Of a stretch of DNA of 64,000 nt, positions 51,937-60,238 are shown piece by piece; position 1 is the stretch's first letter; each line of letters starts with the position of its first letter. Below the pieces are notes generated by a model. It saw only the letters and a program-made list of their open reading frames with translations, ran no database searches and was not told the origin of the DNA. The stretch comes from Algivirga pacifica (GTDB lineage: Bacteria > Bacteroidota > Bacteroidia > Cytophagales > Flammeovirgaceae): NCBI RefSeq assembly GCF_039543525.1, contig NZ_BAABJX010000015.1:1-64000 (forward strand). Direction: 5' to 3'. The translations under genes and the position numbers were made by a program.

Positions 51937-52842
51937 TTGAAAAACAAACCACTCTACGTAGAAACCACCATCACCTGTAACTTGGATGAGCTGTGGGCTG
52001 CTACCCAAGATCCTTCAAGGCATCAAGAATGGGATTTGCGCTTTTCTGAAATAGACTATCTTCCCAAAGACGATCCTGCCTCACCTCAGCAGTTTCGCTA
52101 TGCCACCCGTATGGGGTTCGGAATGACGGTCGAGGGAAAGGGAGAGAGTGTCGCGACCAAGACCAATAATCATGGGGTGAGTACTTCGGTACTGAAATTC
52201 TCTTCTGACAGCCTTATCTCCATTATAAAAGAAGGCTCAGGCTACTGGAAGTATATTCCTGAGGGGAAGTCGATCAGGTTTCTGACGGGCTATGACTACC
52301 AAACCCGATGGGGGATTTTGGGTAGCGCAGTGGACCGATGGATCTTCAGGCCCATGATGCGATGGGCCACTGCCTGGAGCTTTGACTGTCTAAAAAATCA
52401 TATGGAGAAAGGGATTCATCCCCGTCAAGCGATCACTGCGCAGGTATCGGTGCTGCTGATTCATATTCTACTGGGAATCGTTTGGGTATATCAAGGGTTA
52501 GTGCCTAAACTGGCTTTTCCGGATACTGGAGAATTGGATATACTAAGGGCATCAGGGGTATTCCCAGGGTATGAAGAAACGGTTTTGTTGGTCGTGGGCA
52601 TAGCAGAAATGGCCTTTGGTGTTGGGTTTTGGTGGACGTTTAAAAAAGGTATACATGTTTTGAATATCCTTGGGCTGACATTCTTGGCTGTTGGGGCTCT
52701 TTTTAGTGATATGATGGTCTTTGTACAGCCCTTCAATCCATTCGCATTAAATATTTCCATGATGGGCTTATCCATCATCGCTTTATTACATATTGATTCT
52801 TTACCAAAAGCATCCAATTGCATTACAAATCCAAAACAATGA
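51937..52842 (+). CDS. SRPBCC domain fused to DoxX-like membrane domain
   Basis: A 301-residue protein with a TTG start. Residues 1-~150 are an SRPBCC/polyketide-cyclase-like domain (YVETTITCNLDELWAATQDP, WDLRFSEIDYL). From ~165 on there are four hydrophobic segments typical of DoxX-like proteins (VSVLLIHILLGIVWVYQGLV, MAFGVGFWWTF, LGLTFLAVGALFSDMMVFVQ, MMGLSIIALLHI). Its stop codon overlaps the ATG of the DUF4166 gene by four bases, which indicates translational coupling and a joint function. The role is unknown; lipid or envelope-related metabolism would fit SRPBCC plus membrane domains. Confidence 0.8.
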   Translation: MKNKPLYVETTITCNLDELWAATQDPSRHQEWDLRFSEIDYLPKDDPASPQQFRYATRMGFGMTVEGKGESVATKTNNHGVSTSVLKFSSDSLISIIKEGSGYWKYIPEGKSIRFLTGYDYQTRWGILGSAVDRWIFRPMMRWATAWSFDCLKNHMEKGIHPRQAITAQVSVLLIHILLGIVWVYQGLVPKLAFPDTGELDILRASGVFPGYEETVLLVVGIAEMAFGVGFWWTFKKGIHVLNILGLTFLAVGALFSDMMVFVQPFNPFALNISMMGLSIIALLHIDSLPKASNCITNPKQ

Positions 52843-53522
52843 ACTCCATCTATCAACAAGCGTTAGGAACTGATTTTGAAAAGCTACATCCTAAAATTCA
52901 AGAACGTTTCGGTTTCAATAGTAGTGATCAAATAGCCTCTATCGGAAAAGGGATTATGCATCACGTATGGTATGGCCCAGTATATACCCTTCCTTTTCTG
53001 TATCTCGGTACCTGGCGAAATATCATGTTTCCGCAGAAGGGAAAGAATATCCCTTTCAGTATTGAGAATTTTGCTTATCAGGATACGTTCGGTAGGGAGA
53101 CCGTTACGTGGATTCGTACCTATCAGTTTCCCAATCGGGAAAGACGTTTCGATGCCACTATGGTATATAGCCAGAAAAGGGGAAGAATTGTAGACTACCT
53201 GGGAACACACCAACATCTTGCAGTGGATATTGAAATGAGCGTCGCAGGGAATGGAGGGATTCGTATCCGCTCAGGGGAACAGCGATTTTATGAAGGGATG
53301 CTAGGATTTAAGTTTCCTATGCTATTTTCAGGAGAAGCAGAGGTCTGTGAATGGTATGATGATCAGGAAGGTAAGTTCAAGATCTCCGTGGTGGTAAGCA
53401 ATAAGGTTTGGGGCCGTCTCTTTGGGTATGAAGGCTCCTTTGATGTGGAGTATATTTCGGTGAAGTCCAAGAGAGATATTCCTCAGAATGTATTGCCGTT
53501 GAGAGAGGAAATTAGGGAATAA
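52839..53522 (+). CDS. DUF4166-domain protein
   Basis: A 227-residue protein matching DUF4166: IYQQALGTDFEKLHPKIQER, VWYGPVYTLPFLYLGTWRN, ENFAYQDTFGRETVTWIRTY and FKFPMLFSGEAEVCEWYDD. I chose the ATG at 52839, whose ATGA overlaps the previous stop; an in-frame start at 52818 would lie inside the upstream gene. DUF4166 is often paired with SRPBCC/DoxX or saccharopine-dehydrogenase-like proteins. The function is unknown, and no signal peptide is visible. Confidence 0.85.
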   Translation: MNSIYQQALGTDFEKLHPKIQERFGFNSSDQIASIGKGIMHHVWYGPVYTLPFLYLGTWRNIMFPQKGKNIPFSIENFAYQDTFGRETVTWIRTYQFPNRERRFDATMVYSQKRGRIVDYLGTHQHLAVDIEMSVAGNGGIRIRSGEQRFYEGMLGFKFPMLFSGEAEVCEWYDDQEGKFKISVVVSNKVWGRLFGYEGSFDVEYISVKSKRDIPQNVLPLREEIRE

Positions 53523-53527
53523 AGAGA

Positions 53528-53671
53528 GGCTATAATGCAGATGGTTACTTAGATTTTATCATAGAGTATAACTGGCATTACAATGCCTATACACCTTTAC
53601 TTTTTTTGTCTAATCCTGATGGAGAGCAATTATATCAATTGGTGGCAGAGAATGAGTTTGTTGGGTGTTAA
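53528..53671 (+). pseudogene. C-terminal remnant of a lost gene
   Basis: A 47-codon open stretch without a start codon reads GYNADGYLDFIIEYNWHYNA, then YTPLLFLSNPDGEQLYQLVA and ENEFVGC, before a stop. Composition is protein-like and it directly follows the DUF4166 stop. It looks like the tail of a secreted or immunity-type protein whose 5' part was deleted. The parent family was not recognised. Confidence 0.5.
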
Positions 53672-53686
53672 GATTTGGCTTATTTA

Positions 53687-53909
53687 TTAAGGTTGAATAT
53701 TTAACCGTCATACTGCTAGTTCGCTTTGTTGAGTGGCACTGCGTGCCGTTGAGTGGAGCTTTGCTCCGTTGAGTAGCCCTTCGGGCTGTTGAGAAAGAGT
53801 AGTACTGCAAAATCTCAACAGCCCGAAGGGCTACTCAACGGAGCAAAGCTCCACTCAACCAGCGGCGTAAGCCGCCTCAACTGTCGGTTAATTATTCAAC
53901 CTTAATTAA
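53687..53909. repeat. 223-bp nested palindrome with AAGGTT outer arms and GTTGAG units
   Basis: Outer arms TTAAGGTTGAATA...TTAACCGTCA and TGTCGGTTAA...TATTCAACCTTAA are inverted. Inside, GGCACTGCGTGCC, GGAGCTTTGCTCC and AGCCCTTCGGGCT are each a mini-hairpin joined by GTTGAG, then mirrored with CTCAAC linkers (AGCCCGAAGGGCT, GGAGCAAAGCTCC, GCGGCGTAAGCCGC). The right flank (CCTTAATTAACCCTAGGCGG) is the inverse of the sequence just left of 41671. Confidence 0.9.
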
Positions 53910-53991
53910 CCCTAGGCGGAGAAGGAGAGAACTATTGTGTCGCTTAATAAAAGAAAGGATAAAGGAAAAGAAGCTATAAATTAAGTGTTTT

Positions 53992-54023
53992 CCTTCATCC
54001 TTCATCCTTCATCCTTCATCCTT
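53992..54023. repeat. 7-bp tandem repeat (CCTTCAT)
   Basis: Four and a half copies of CCTTCAT lie 10 bp before the 3' end of the DJ-1/PfpI-like gene. The unit length is again seven. Confidence 0.85.
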
Positions 54024-54033
54024 CCCCCGATAA

Positions 54034-54711
54034 TTACTGCAACTTCTTCAATAAAAGCTCTGCCGCAGCTTCAGAAGAGGCAGGGTTTTGTCCCGTGATT
54101 AATAGTCCATCTTCTACGGTGTAAGGAGCCCAGTCATCGCCCTTGGAGTATTCACCCCCATTGCGCTGTAGCATATCCTCTACCAGGAATGGAACCACAT
54201 CTGTCAGTTGTACGGCGTCCTCTTCGGTATTGGAGAAGCCGGTCACTTTTTTTCCGTGCACTAGAGGAGCTCCATCGGTTCCTTTGGTATGTTTAAAGAT
54301 TACTGGAGCATGACAAACGGCTGCCACAGGCTTGTTGCTCGCATAGAATTTCTCAATCAACCCAATAGAGTGTGGGTCTTCTGCCAAGTCCCACAATGGA
54401 CCGTGTCCTCCTGGATAAAATACAGCATCGAAATCATCAGCATTTATGTGGGCCAACTTCTCTGTATTGGCTAATTTTTGTTGTAATGCTTCATCCTGAT
54501 TAAAACGTTTAGTCGCTTCCGTTTGGAAATCCTCTGTCTCACTTTTAGGATCAATAGGCGGTTGCCCTCCTTCTGGAGAGACTAAGGTGATGTTTACTCC
54601 TTTATCGGCCAGGTAATAGTAAGGAGCAGCAAACTCCTCTACCCAAAAGCCGGTCTTTTCTCCTGTATTTCCTAGTTTATCGTGGCTGGTTAACACAAAT
54701 AAAACGTTCAT
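54034..54711 (-). CDS. DJ-1/PfpI-family protein (type 1 glutamine amidotransferase-like)
   Basis: A 225-residue cytosolic protein with the DJ-1/PfpI fold. The nucleophile elbow is AVCHAP with Cys133, preceded by the conserved FYPGGHGPLWDL and the acidic region TGFWVEEFAAPYYYLADKG. Family members close to this length (Hsp31-like) act as glyoxalase III or protein/nucleotide deglycases and chaperones. It stands alone, divergent from the DUF1254 gene. All expected active-site elements are visible. Confidence 0.9.
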   Translation of the reverse strand: MNVLFVLTSHDKLGNTGEKTGFWVEEFAAPYYYLADKGVNITLVSPEGGQPPIDPKSETEDFQTEATKRFNQDEALQQKLANTEKLAHINADDFDAVFYPGGHGPLWDLAEDPHSIGLIEKFYASNKPVAAVCHAPVIFKHTKGTDGAPLVHGKKVTGFSNTEEDAVQLTDVVPFLVEDMLQRNGGEYSKGDDWAPYTVEDGLLITGQNPASSEAAAELLLKKLQ

Positions 54712-54973
54712 ATTTCTTTGTTAAGGTTAAAGGTTATTCTAAAATCAATTCTCTCAAATAACATCAACGATTCGTTTTCTGTTTGTAAAGAACCTATAGA
54801 GTTTGATGATTTTTGTATAAGTAGAATTGATAACGTGTTATAGTATTATGATTCTGAGAGCCATAGTACGGGGTGTTGCTTGGTTGTGGGCGTATTCGAA
54901 AGTAGTTAATGGATGATAATAGCGTATTTTATGTTATGCATAGACAGATTGTTTCAACATAAAAAAGTATACG
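54712..54973. other. Divergent intergenic region without recognised features
   Basis: This 262-bp region separates the divergent DJ-1-like and DUF1254 genes and must hold both promoters. I see no repeat or operator in it. Confidence 0.4.
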
Positions 54974-56074
54974 ATGAAAAAGGTCTTCTTTATACTATCA
55001 TTATGGTTAACAGTGATAAGTTGTCAATCCTCTAAAAAAGAGACGTCCATAAAAATAGAGCAATCAGTCACTCCCTTAGAAAAAGTAACGACCGATCAAG
55101 CTTTCTTTAATGCAGAGGGTAGAGAGGTGACTCCCGAAACCTATCCTACCGATGAAACTTCTAGACAAATGCTTAAAGTCCAAACAGCGGTCGGGGTCAA
55201 TGAATTTCTTCACAAGCGTGAACTAACGCCTACCGATGAGCAACCCGTGGTGAGAATGAATCGAGATACTTATTACTCAACCGCTGTTGTTGATGTTTCT
55301 GAAGGAGCGTCAGTGACTATTCCTGAAGTTCCGGAAGGAAAGTATGTATCCGTACAGTCCGTAACAGAAGACCACCGAATTCAAGCAATGAAGTATGGGC
55401 CTGGAACATTCGATTTGGCTACTCATGTAGGGACTCATCTCTACCTTGTAATTAGGTTGGATGCCACATTAACAGAAGAAGAAGTCAAGGAGATCCAAGA
55501 TCAAATGTCGATTCAGGCAAATGCTGATAAAAAATTTGAAGCAAGTCCCGTCAACGAAGAATCGTTTACAAAAGTAGAAGAAGAACTTAAAGCAAAACAA
55601 CCCGGAATAGTCAAAAGGGATGGACCAAGGGCTTTGGAAGGGATGTTTACCGATCCCAATGATGCCTCCAATGAACTGTTTACAGAAGAAAAATATCAAG
55701 TGGGCGCTGCCATAGGTTGGGGCGGTGCGCAAATGAAGGATAATATCTATGAGGTATCGGGTAATTACGCTACTGATAGCTGTTATCAATTGACATTTGA
55801 GGACCCCGGAAACGAAGCATTTTGGTCTATTACAGTTTATGACAAGAATGGCTTTATGTTTAGTGACCTGGCAAATTATAGCTCGAATACCGCTCAAGCC
55901 AACGAAGACGGCACATATACTATAAGCTTTGGTTGTGGAGATGATGCTCCCAACAATTTAGCGATAGAGAACCCAACCAATTATTTTAATATTGCGATTC
56001 GTCACTATAAACCTTCCTCTAAAGTGATGGAAGAAGATTACCGCCTTCTGCCGATGATGAAATCAATAAAATAA
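54974..56074 (+). CDS. DUF1254/DUF1214 lipoprotein
   Basis: A 366-residue protein with lipobox WLTVISC (Cys17). The N-terminal part has the DUF1254 elements VVRMNRDTYYSTAVVDVSEG and VSVQSVTEDHRIQAM; the C-terminal ~110 residues match DUF1214 (CYQLTFEDPGNEAFWSITVY followed by DKNGFMF, and NYFNIAIRHYKPS). Such two-domain proteins are widespread exported proteins of unknown function. It is transcribed as a single gene and followed by repeats. Confidence 0.9.
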   Translation: MKKVFFILSLWLTVISCQSSKKETSIKIEQSVTPLEKVTTDQAFFNAEGREVTPETYPTDETSRQMLKVQTAVGVNEFLHKRELTPTDEQPVVRMNRDTYYSTAVVDVSEGASVTIPEVPEGKYVSVQSVTEDHRIQAMKYGPGTFDLATHVGTHLYLVIRLDATLTEEEVKEIQDQMSIQANADKKFEASPVNEESFTKVEEELKAKQPGIVKRDGPRALEGMFTDPNDASNELFTEEKYQVGAAIGWGGAQMKDNIYEVSGNYATDSCYQLTFEDPGNEAFWSITVYDKNGFMFSDLANYSSNTAQANEDGTYTISFGCGDDAPNNLAIENPTNYFNIAIRHYKPSSKVMEEDYRLLPMMKSIK

Positions 56075-56114
56075 ATAGTCTTTTGGTTTACAGCTTAATT
56101 AAATGATAGCCAAT

Positions 56115-56150
56115 ATATAATTCCGTAGACAGCGATAGGATTAACCTGAA
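56115..56150. repeat. Dispersed ~37-bp repeat, copy 2
   Basis: CCGTAGACAGCGATAGGATT followed by AACCTGAA matches 4875-4911 and 56412-56449. Confidence 0.7.
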
Positions 56151-56157
56151 GGCTTAT

Positions 56158-56266
56158 AGTTAAGTCCTACTTTTAAGGGGTTTAAGGAAGAAGGATAAAG
56201 GATAAAGGATAACTATCTATAGGTTTCTATTCCTTCCTCCTTCCTCCTTTATCCATTTGGATTCTC
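56158..56266 (-). repeat. Polypurine/polypyrimidine repeat element, inverted truncated copy 3
   Basis: Reverse-complemented, the segment contains TCCAAATGGATAAAGGAGG, a pyrimidine tract ending CTTCTTCCTTAAACCCC and TTAAAAGTAGG, as in copy 2 at 20552-20721. The CTAGTGG terminus is missing. Confidence 0.7.
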
Positions 56267-56392
56267 CTTTTCAGTTGTTTGAAGTCTTTTTTTACGAACA
56301 CAAAGACTTTTTCTGAGGTTGTTATTATAGTAGTTAAGATTGAAGCTGTCGCATAATAAGGTTTACGGCTTATTGGTTGTTGTTAAACGATA

Positions 56393-56449
56393 ACCAATAA
56401 GCGATAAGCGTATACAATGCCGCAGACAGCGACAGAATTAACCTTAAAT
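56393..56449. repeat. Heptamer repeat followed by dispersed ~37-bp repeat, copy 3
   Basis: AAACGAT, AACCAAT, AAGCGAT, AAGCG are degenerate heptamers (56389-56412). Then CCGCAGACAGCGACAGAATT (56420 on) with AACCTTAAA is the third copy of the motif at 4875 and 56115. The rest of the 404-bp gap before the YitT gene has no recognised feature. Confidence 0.65.
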
Positions 56450-56478
56450 AGTAGTTGCTATACTAATGAGAATACCTT

Positions 56479-57336
56479 ATGAAAAAGCCTTTTGCTTTGC
56501 TTTCTGAGTACTTACAAATTGCCTTGGGCATCTTTTTGGCCAGTTTTGGGTTAAAGGCCTTCCTGCTTCCCAACGGATTTCTGGATGGAGGGGTGACAGG
56601 GATTGCCATCCTGTTAAGTAAACTAACTCCTTACGGCATATCTTTTTGGTTATTGATTATCAGTGTTCCCTTTCTGTTACTGGGCTGGTTTTCTATTGCC
56701 AGAAGGGTGGTGGTCAAGTCAGTTATTTCCATTGTAGCCTTAGCGATTATGATTCACTACGAGAACTTTGAGGCGATGACGGAAGATCGTTTGCTGATCT
56801 CCATTTTTGGGGGACTTTTTCTGGGGGCAGGTATTGGATTGACCATTAAGAATGGAGCTGTACTGGATGGGTCAGAGATCTTGGGGGTAGTGATCAATGA
56901 TCGTTTTGGGATCAGTATCGGAAAAGTTATTCTATTGTTTAATATTATTCTCTTCTCGATTACCGCTATGGTATTCTCTAAGGAGCAGGCCATGTATTCC
57001 ATTATTACCTACCTGGTGACCGGCAAGGTAGTCGATTTGATGATTGAGGGGTTTGAGGATTATATAGGGTTAATGATTTTCTCCAAGGATGTTGCAGTGC
57101 TTAAAGAGGTCATCGTTGAACGTATGGGAGCAGGGTTGACGGTTTACCAGAATGTAGAAGGGTATGGACACTCAGGAAAGAAAGAGGGACAACAGGTAAT
57201 TCATACTGTCATTAACCGTATCGATATCCGAAGGCTTTCCAAGGTGATTGATGAAGTAGATGAGAAAGCTGTGGTGATTGAGTTTGATATCAATAATATC
57301 AAGGGTGGAGTATTAAGAAAATATTTAGGCTCGTAG
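56479..57336 (+). CDS. YitT-family membrane protein (DUF161/DUF2179)
   Basis: A 285-residue inner-membrane protein. Five to six hydrophobic helices fill residues 1-~180, starting with YLQIALGIFLASFGLKAFLL and including the family motif NGFLDGGVTGIAILL and GAVLDGSEILGVV. The C-terminal ~90 residues are the cytosolic DUF2179 domain (AGLTVYQNVEGYGHSGKKEG, VINRIDIRRLSKVIDEVD). Transport function is presumed but not established for the family. It is transcribed alone and followed by several hairpins and a terminator. Confidence 0.92.
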   Translation: MKKPFALLSEYLQIALGIFLASFGLKAFLLPNGFLDGGVTGIAILLSKLTPYGISFWLLIISVPFLLLGWFSIARRVVVKSVISIVALAIMIHYENFEAMTEDRLLISIFGGLFLGAGIGLTIKNGAVLDGSEILGVVINDRFGISIGKVILLFNIILFSITAMVFSKEQAMYSIITYLVTGKVVDLMIEGFEDYIGLMIFSKDVAVLKEVIVERMGAGLTVYQNVEGYGHSGKKEGQQVIHTVINRIDIRRLSKVIDEVDEKAVVIEFDINNIKGGVLRKYLGS

Positions 57337-57339
57337 GGA

Positions 57340-57383
57340 CGCGCCACTGGCGCGTCCGTACGGGTACATCAAATGATGTACCA
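57340..57383. repeat. Two adjacent mini-hairpins
   Basis: GGACGCGCCACTGGCGCGTCC and GGTACATCAAATGATGTACC are back-to-back perfect stems right after the YitT stop codon. They resemble the mini-hairpin units of the nested palindromes in style, with a GTAC spacer instead of GTTGAG. Confidence 0.6.
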
Positions 57384-57429
57384 TTTATATCAAAAAAAAT
57401 AGGCGAAACAGCTTATTTTTAAGGAATTA

Positions 57430-57467
57430 ATTCTAGCTTGTTGAAACAAGTTTCAGCAAGCTAGAAT
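57430..57467. other. 18-bp-arm hairpin
   Basis: ATTCTAGCTTGTTGAAAC and GTTTCAGCAAGCTAGAAT are complementary with one mismatch around AA. It precedes the T-tract terminator by 20 bp and may stabilise the yitT-like mRNA end. Confidence 0.6.
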
Positions 57468-57486
57468 GCTATAAGAAAATACTCCT

Positions 57487-57511
57487 AAGGCCTATGTCAG
57501 GGCCTTTTTTT
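57487..57511 (+). terminator. Rho-independent terminator after the YitT-like gene
   Basis: AAGGCCTATGTCAGGGCCTT forms a GC-rich stem followed directly by a run of eight T residues. Confidence 0.8.
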
Positions 57512-57685
57512 ATTTTAATTCTATAGATTCACTTCCCTTACTTTTCAATCCCTATATGTAAGAATCACCCCTTTACTTTTCAGTCATTAACAAAAAAATA
57601 TATATTACATGTAAACATTTTACTATTAATTATGTTCCTTTGTCAAACAGTTTATGATTTTGCAAACAAGGAAAACAATATACTC

Positions 57686-58276
57686 ATGACAATCTTAAAA
57701 ATTAATTCAAGCGTACAGTCTGCAGAGGTATCGGTAAGCCGTCAACTGGTAGAGGAGTTGGTTGCTACTTTGAGCACAGAAGGAACTAAAGTAATTGACC
57801 GTGATCTGACCAGAGGTGTATCATTGCTATCAGGAGAGACTGTAGGAGCATTTTATACTGCACCAGAAGAGCGTACAGAAGCACAAAAAGAGCTGATCAA
57901 GGAATCAGAGGCTTTGGTAGCAGAGTTGCAGGAAGCGGATACTTTAGTGTTGGGTGTACCGATTTATAATTTTAGTGTACCTGCTTCCATGAAAGCATAT
58001 TTTGACCAGGTCGCTAGAGCAGGGGTAACCTTTAAGTACACAGAGCAAGGTCCAGTGGGACTATTGTCTGGTAAGAAAGCTTATGTAGTTATTGCGAGCG
58101 GTGGAGTACCATTTGACAGTGAGGTAGACTTTGCGACTAAACTAGTAAGACAGTTCCTGACATTTATCGGGATTTCAGATATTGAATTTATACCAGCTGA
58201 CCAGCTGATGGGAGGTGCTGATGCCGTTATTGCCAAAGCAAAAGAAATTATTGGAGGCGTAACATCAGAGGCGTAA
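57686..58276 (+). CDS. azoR: FMN-dependent NADH-azoreductase AzoR
   Basis: A 196-residue flavodoxin-like quinone/azo reductase. The start at 57686 gives the standard MTILKINSSVQS N-terminus, where the phosphate loop is. FMN-binding motifs VLGVPIYNFSVPASMKAYFD, GVTFKYTEQGPVGLL and VIASGG are present. Members reduce quinones and azo bonds in the cytosol with NADH and are often linked to thiol or quinone stress. An upstream in-frame start (57632) is less likely because it breaks the family N-terminus. A strong terminator follows. Confidence 0.92.
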   Translation: MTILKINSSVQSAEVSVSRQLVEELVATLSTEGTKVIDRDLTRGVSLLSGETVGAFYTAPEERTEAQKELIKESEALVAELQEADTLVLGVPIYNFSVPASMKAYFDQVARAGVTFKYTEQGPVGLLSGKKAYVVIASGGVPFDSEVDFATKLVRQFLTFIGISDIEFIPADQLMGGADAVIAKAKEIIGGVTSEA

Positions 58277-58330
58277 GTCGCCTCAACAAAAATTGTGACA
58301 GACCATTAATCAGAGAACAATTGCACTGGA

Positions 58331-58360
58331 AAACCGTAACATCTTTGTTACGGTTTTTTT
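58331..58360 (+). terminator. Rho-independent terminator after azoR
   Basis: ACCGTAAC and GTTACGGT form an 8-bp stem around ATCTTT, followed by seven T residues. Confidence 0.85.
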
Positions 58361-58515
58361 ATTTACCCTTGATCACCCTCCAGTATTTTTCCTTTCCCTT
58401 AAACAATCTCATTTACCCAAAAGTTACCTATTTGAACCCCAATAGGACGACAAGTAGAAAACGAAACAGATAAAACTATGAACAGCAAAAAAGGGGGGGA
58501 TTATCAAAACTAACT

Positions 58516-59985
58516 ATGAGTGGAAATATGCTGGGACGGAAAGCGATAAATATTGTATGGATTAAAAGAGACTTAAGAACACAGGATCATGCAGCCTTCC
58601 AGGCGGCAGAAAATGCAGGTTTACCTTATATCGCGTTTAGCCTACTGGAACCAAAACAGATAGAACATCCCGATACCTCTTTAAGGCATTTGAAGTTTAT
58701 TTATCATGCCGTGAAGGACATCAATAAAATTTTAGCGAAAACACAAGGGTATGTGCACCTATGGTACAAGGATGCCCGGGAGGTTTTTTCTTTCCTTTCG
58801 GAAGAATTTGAGATCAAGGAAGTATTCAGCTATCAGGAGAGTGGTACTGCCAATTCCTGGGAGAGAGATAAGCAAATGAAAACGTGGTTCAAGGATCGTG
58901 GAATCATCTGGACAGAGTTCCAGCGTGATGGTATTATCCGTGGATTACATAACCGTGATGGATGGGAGAAGGCCTGGTATCAAACCATGAATGCTCCTTT
59001 AATCCAAAATCAATACCAGACAGGCAAGATGCTAAGAATAGGGGTGCCTTTTGAGCTTTCTATGCACCTGAAAAGAGATCTGGAGAATTACTCTATGGTT
59101 TTTCAGCCTGCAGGAGAAAGTCACGGTTGGAAATACCTCTATTCTTTTACAGAGAAAAGGGGCTTTGATTATCACTTGGCTATTTCTAGCCCTTCCAAAA
59201 GTAGAATGAGTTGTAGCAGGATATCGCCCTATTTATCCTGGGGGAACCTGTCGATCAAGCAAGTATACCAGTATATCAAAAATCATCCTAATCGGTATGA
59301 ACACAAGAAAGCCTTCAATGCTGTCCTCACTCGCTTGAAGTGGCACTGTCATTTTATTCAGAAATTTGAGATGGAGTGTCGATACGAGACAGAGTGTATC
59401 AATAGGGGATATGATCTATTGACGTACGAAAATAATCCAGAACTACTGGAGGCTTGGAAACATGGACGTACGGGGTATCCAATGGTAGATGCTTGTATGA
59501 GAGCATTGATTGCTACCGGATGGATTAATTTCCGTATGCGGGCGATGCTGGTGTCTTTTTTATGCCATCGATTGGATCAGGACTGGAGAAAAGGAGCTTA
59601 TCATTTAGCACAGCTTTTCCTGGACTATGAACCGGGGATTCACTATCCACAATTTCAGATGCAGGCAGGGGTGACAGGGATTAATACTGTTCGTATTTAT
59701 AATCCGGTAAAGCAATCCAAGGAACAAGATGCGGAAGGAAGGTTTATCAAAAAATGGGTGCCAGAGTTATCCCGTACCCCCAAGGAGTATTTGCATGAGC
59801 CTTGGCGTATGACCTCTTTGGATGCCCTTTTCCAGGGAATGAAAAATAAATCTTATCCGGATCCAATTATTGATTTGGAAACGACAGGGAAGCGTGCCCG
59901 TAAAAAGTTTTGGTCCCACAAAAATCACCCATTAGTTCGGGAAGAAGCGGCCCGTATCATTGAAATGCATACCAAAAAAAATTAA
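58516..59985 (+). CDS. Photolyase/cryptochrome family protein
   Basis: A 489-residue flavoprotein. The N-terminal antenna domain (residues ~8-140) begins INIVWIKRDLRTQDHAAFQA; the C-terminal FAD-binding domain (~250-470) carries SWGNLSIKQVY, RTGYPMVDACMRALIATGW and INFRMRAMLVSFLCHRLDQD, then HYPQFQMQAGVTGINTVRIY with NPVKQ. These match the class I CPD photolyase/cryptochrome layout, probably a light-dependent DNA repair enzyme. The subtype (CPD, 6-4 or cryptochrome-like) cannot be settled by eye. Its own terminator overlaps the stop codon. Confidence 0.9.
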   Translation: MSGNMLGRKAINIVWIKRDLRTQDHAAFQAAENAGLPYIAFSLLEPKQIEHPDTSLRHLKFIYHAVKDINKILAKTQGYVHLWYKDAREVFSFLSEEFEIKEVFSYQESGTANSWERDKQMKTWFKDRGIIWTEFQRDGIIRGLHNRDGWEKAWYQTMNAPLIQNQYQTGKMLRIGVPFELSMHLKRDLENYSMVFQPAGESHGWKYLYSFTEKRGFDYHLAISSPSKSRMSCSRISPYLSWGNLSIKQVYQYIKNHPNRYEHKKAFNAVLTRLKWHCHFIQKFEMECRYETECINRGYDLLTYENNPELLEAWKHGRTGYPMVDACMRALIATGWINFRMRAMLVSFLCHRLDQDWRKGAYHLAQLFLDYEPGIHYPQFQMQAGVTGINTVRIYNPVKQSKEQDAEGRFIKKWVPELSRTPKEYLHEPWRMTSLDALFQGMKNKSYPDPIIDLETTGKRARKKFWSHKNHPLVREEAARIIEMHTKKN

Positions 59986-60011
59986 GGGCAATTAATTAAT
60001 TGCCCTTAATT
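59980..60011. terminator. Perfect palindromic terminator after the photolyase gene
   Basis: AATTAAGGGCAATTAA and its exact inverse TTAATTGCCCTTAATT form a stem that includes the stop codon, followed by TTTTCATTT. It can terminate in both directions. Confidence 0.8.
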
Positions 60012-60047
60012 TTTCATTTACATGTTGTAGGTCCTCGCCTAATGGCA

Positions 60048-60183
60048 GAATGTCGTCAACTTAAGCTGATAATGAAAAGGTAGAAACTGGTCGTAGCGTT
60101 ACGCACGTCATGTAATGATACGACCTGCAGCGAGTTTGTACTACTCTTTCTACATATGCTTTCTCTTTAAGTTGATGGCATTA
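60048..60183. repeat. ~136-bp inverted-repeat element
   Basis: AATGTCGTCAACTTAA at the left pairs with TTAAGTTGATGGCATT at the right. Inner complementary stretches (GGTAGAAA/TTTCTAC, GGTCGTA/TACGACC) nest inside. It occupies the gap between the convergent photolyase and chitinase genes and has no reading frame; it may be another non-autonomous element. Confidence 0.6.
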
Positions 60184-60238
60184 CGTCTCATGGCAAAGAT
60201 CCACACCGTAAAGATTGACATATAACAATGTCAAACCT

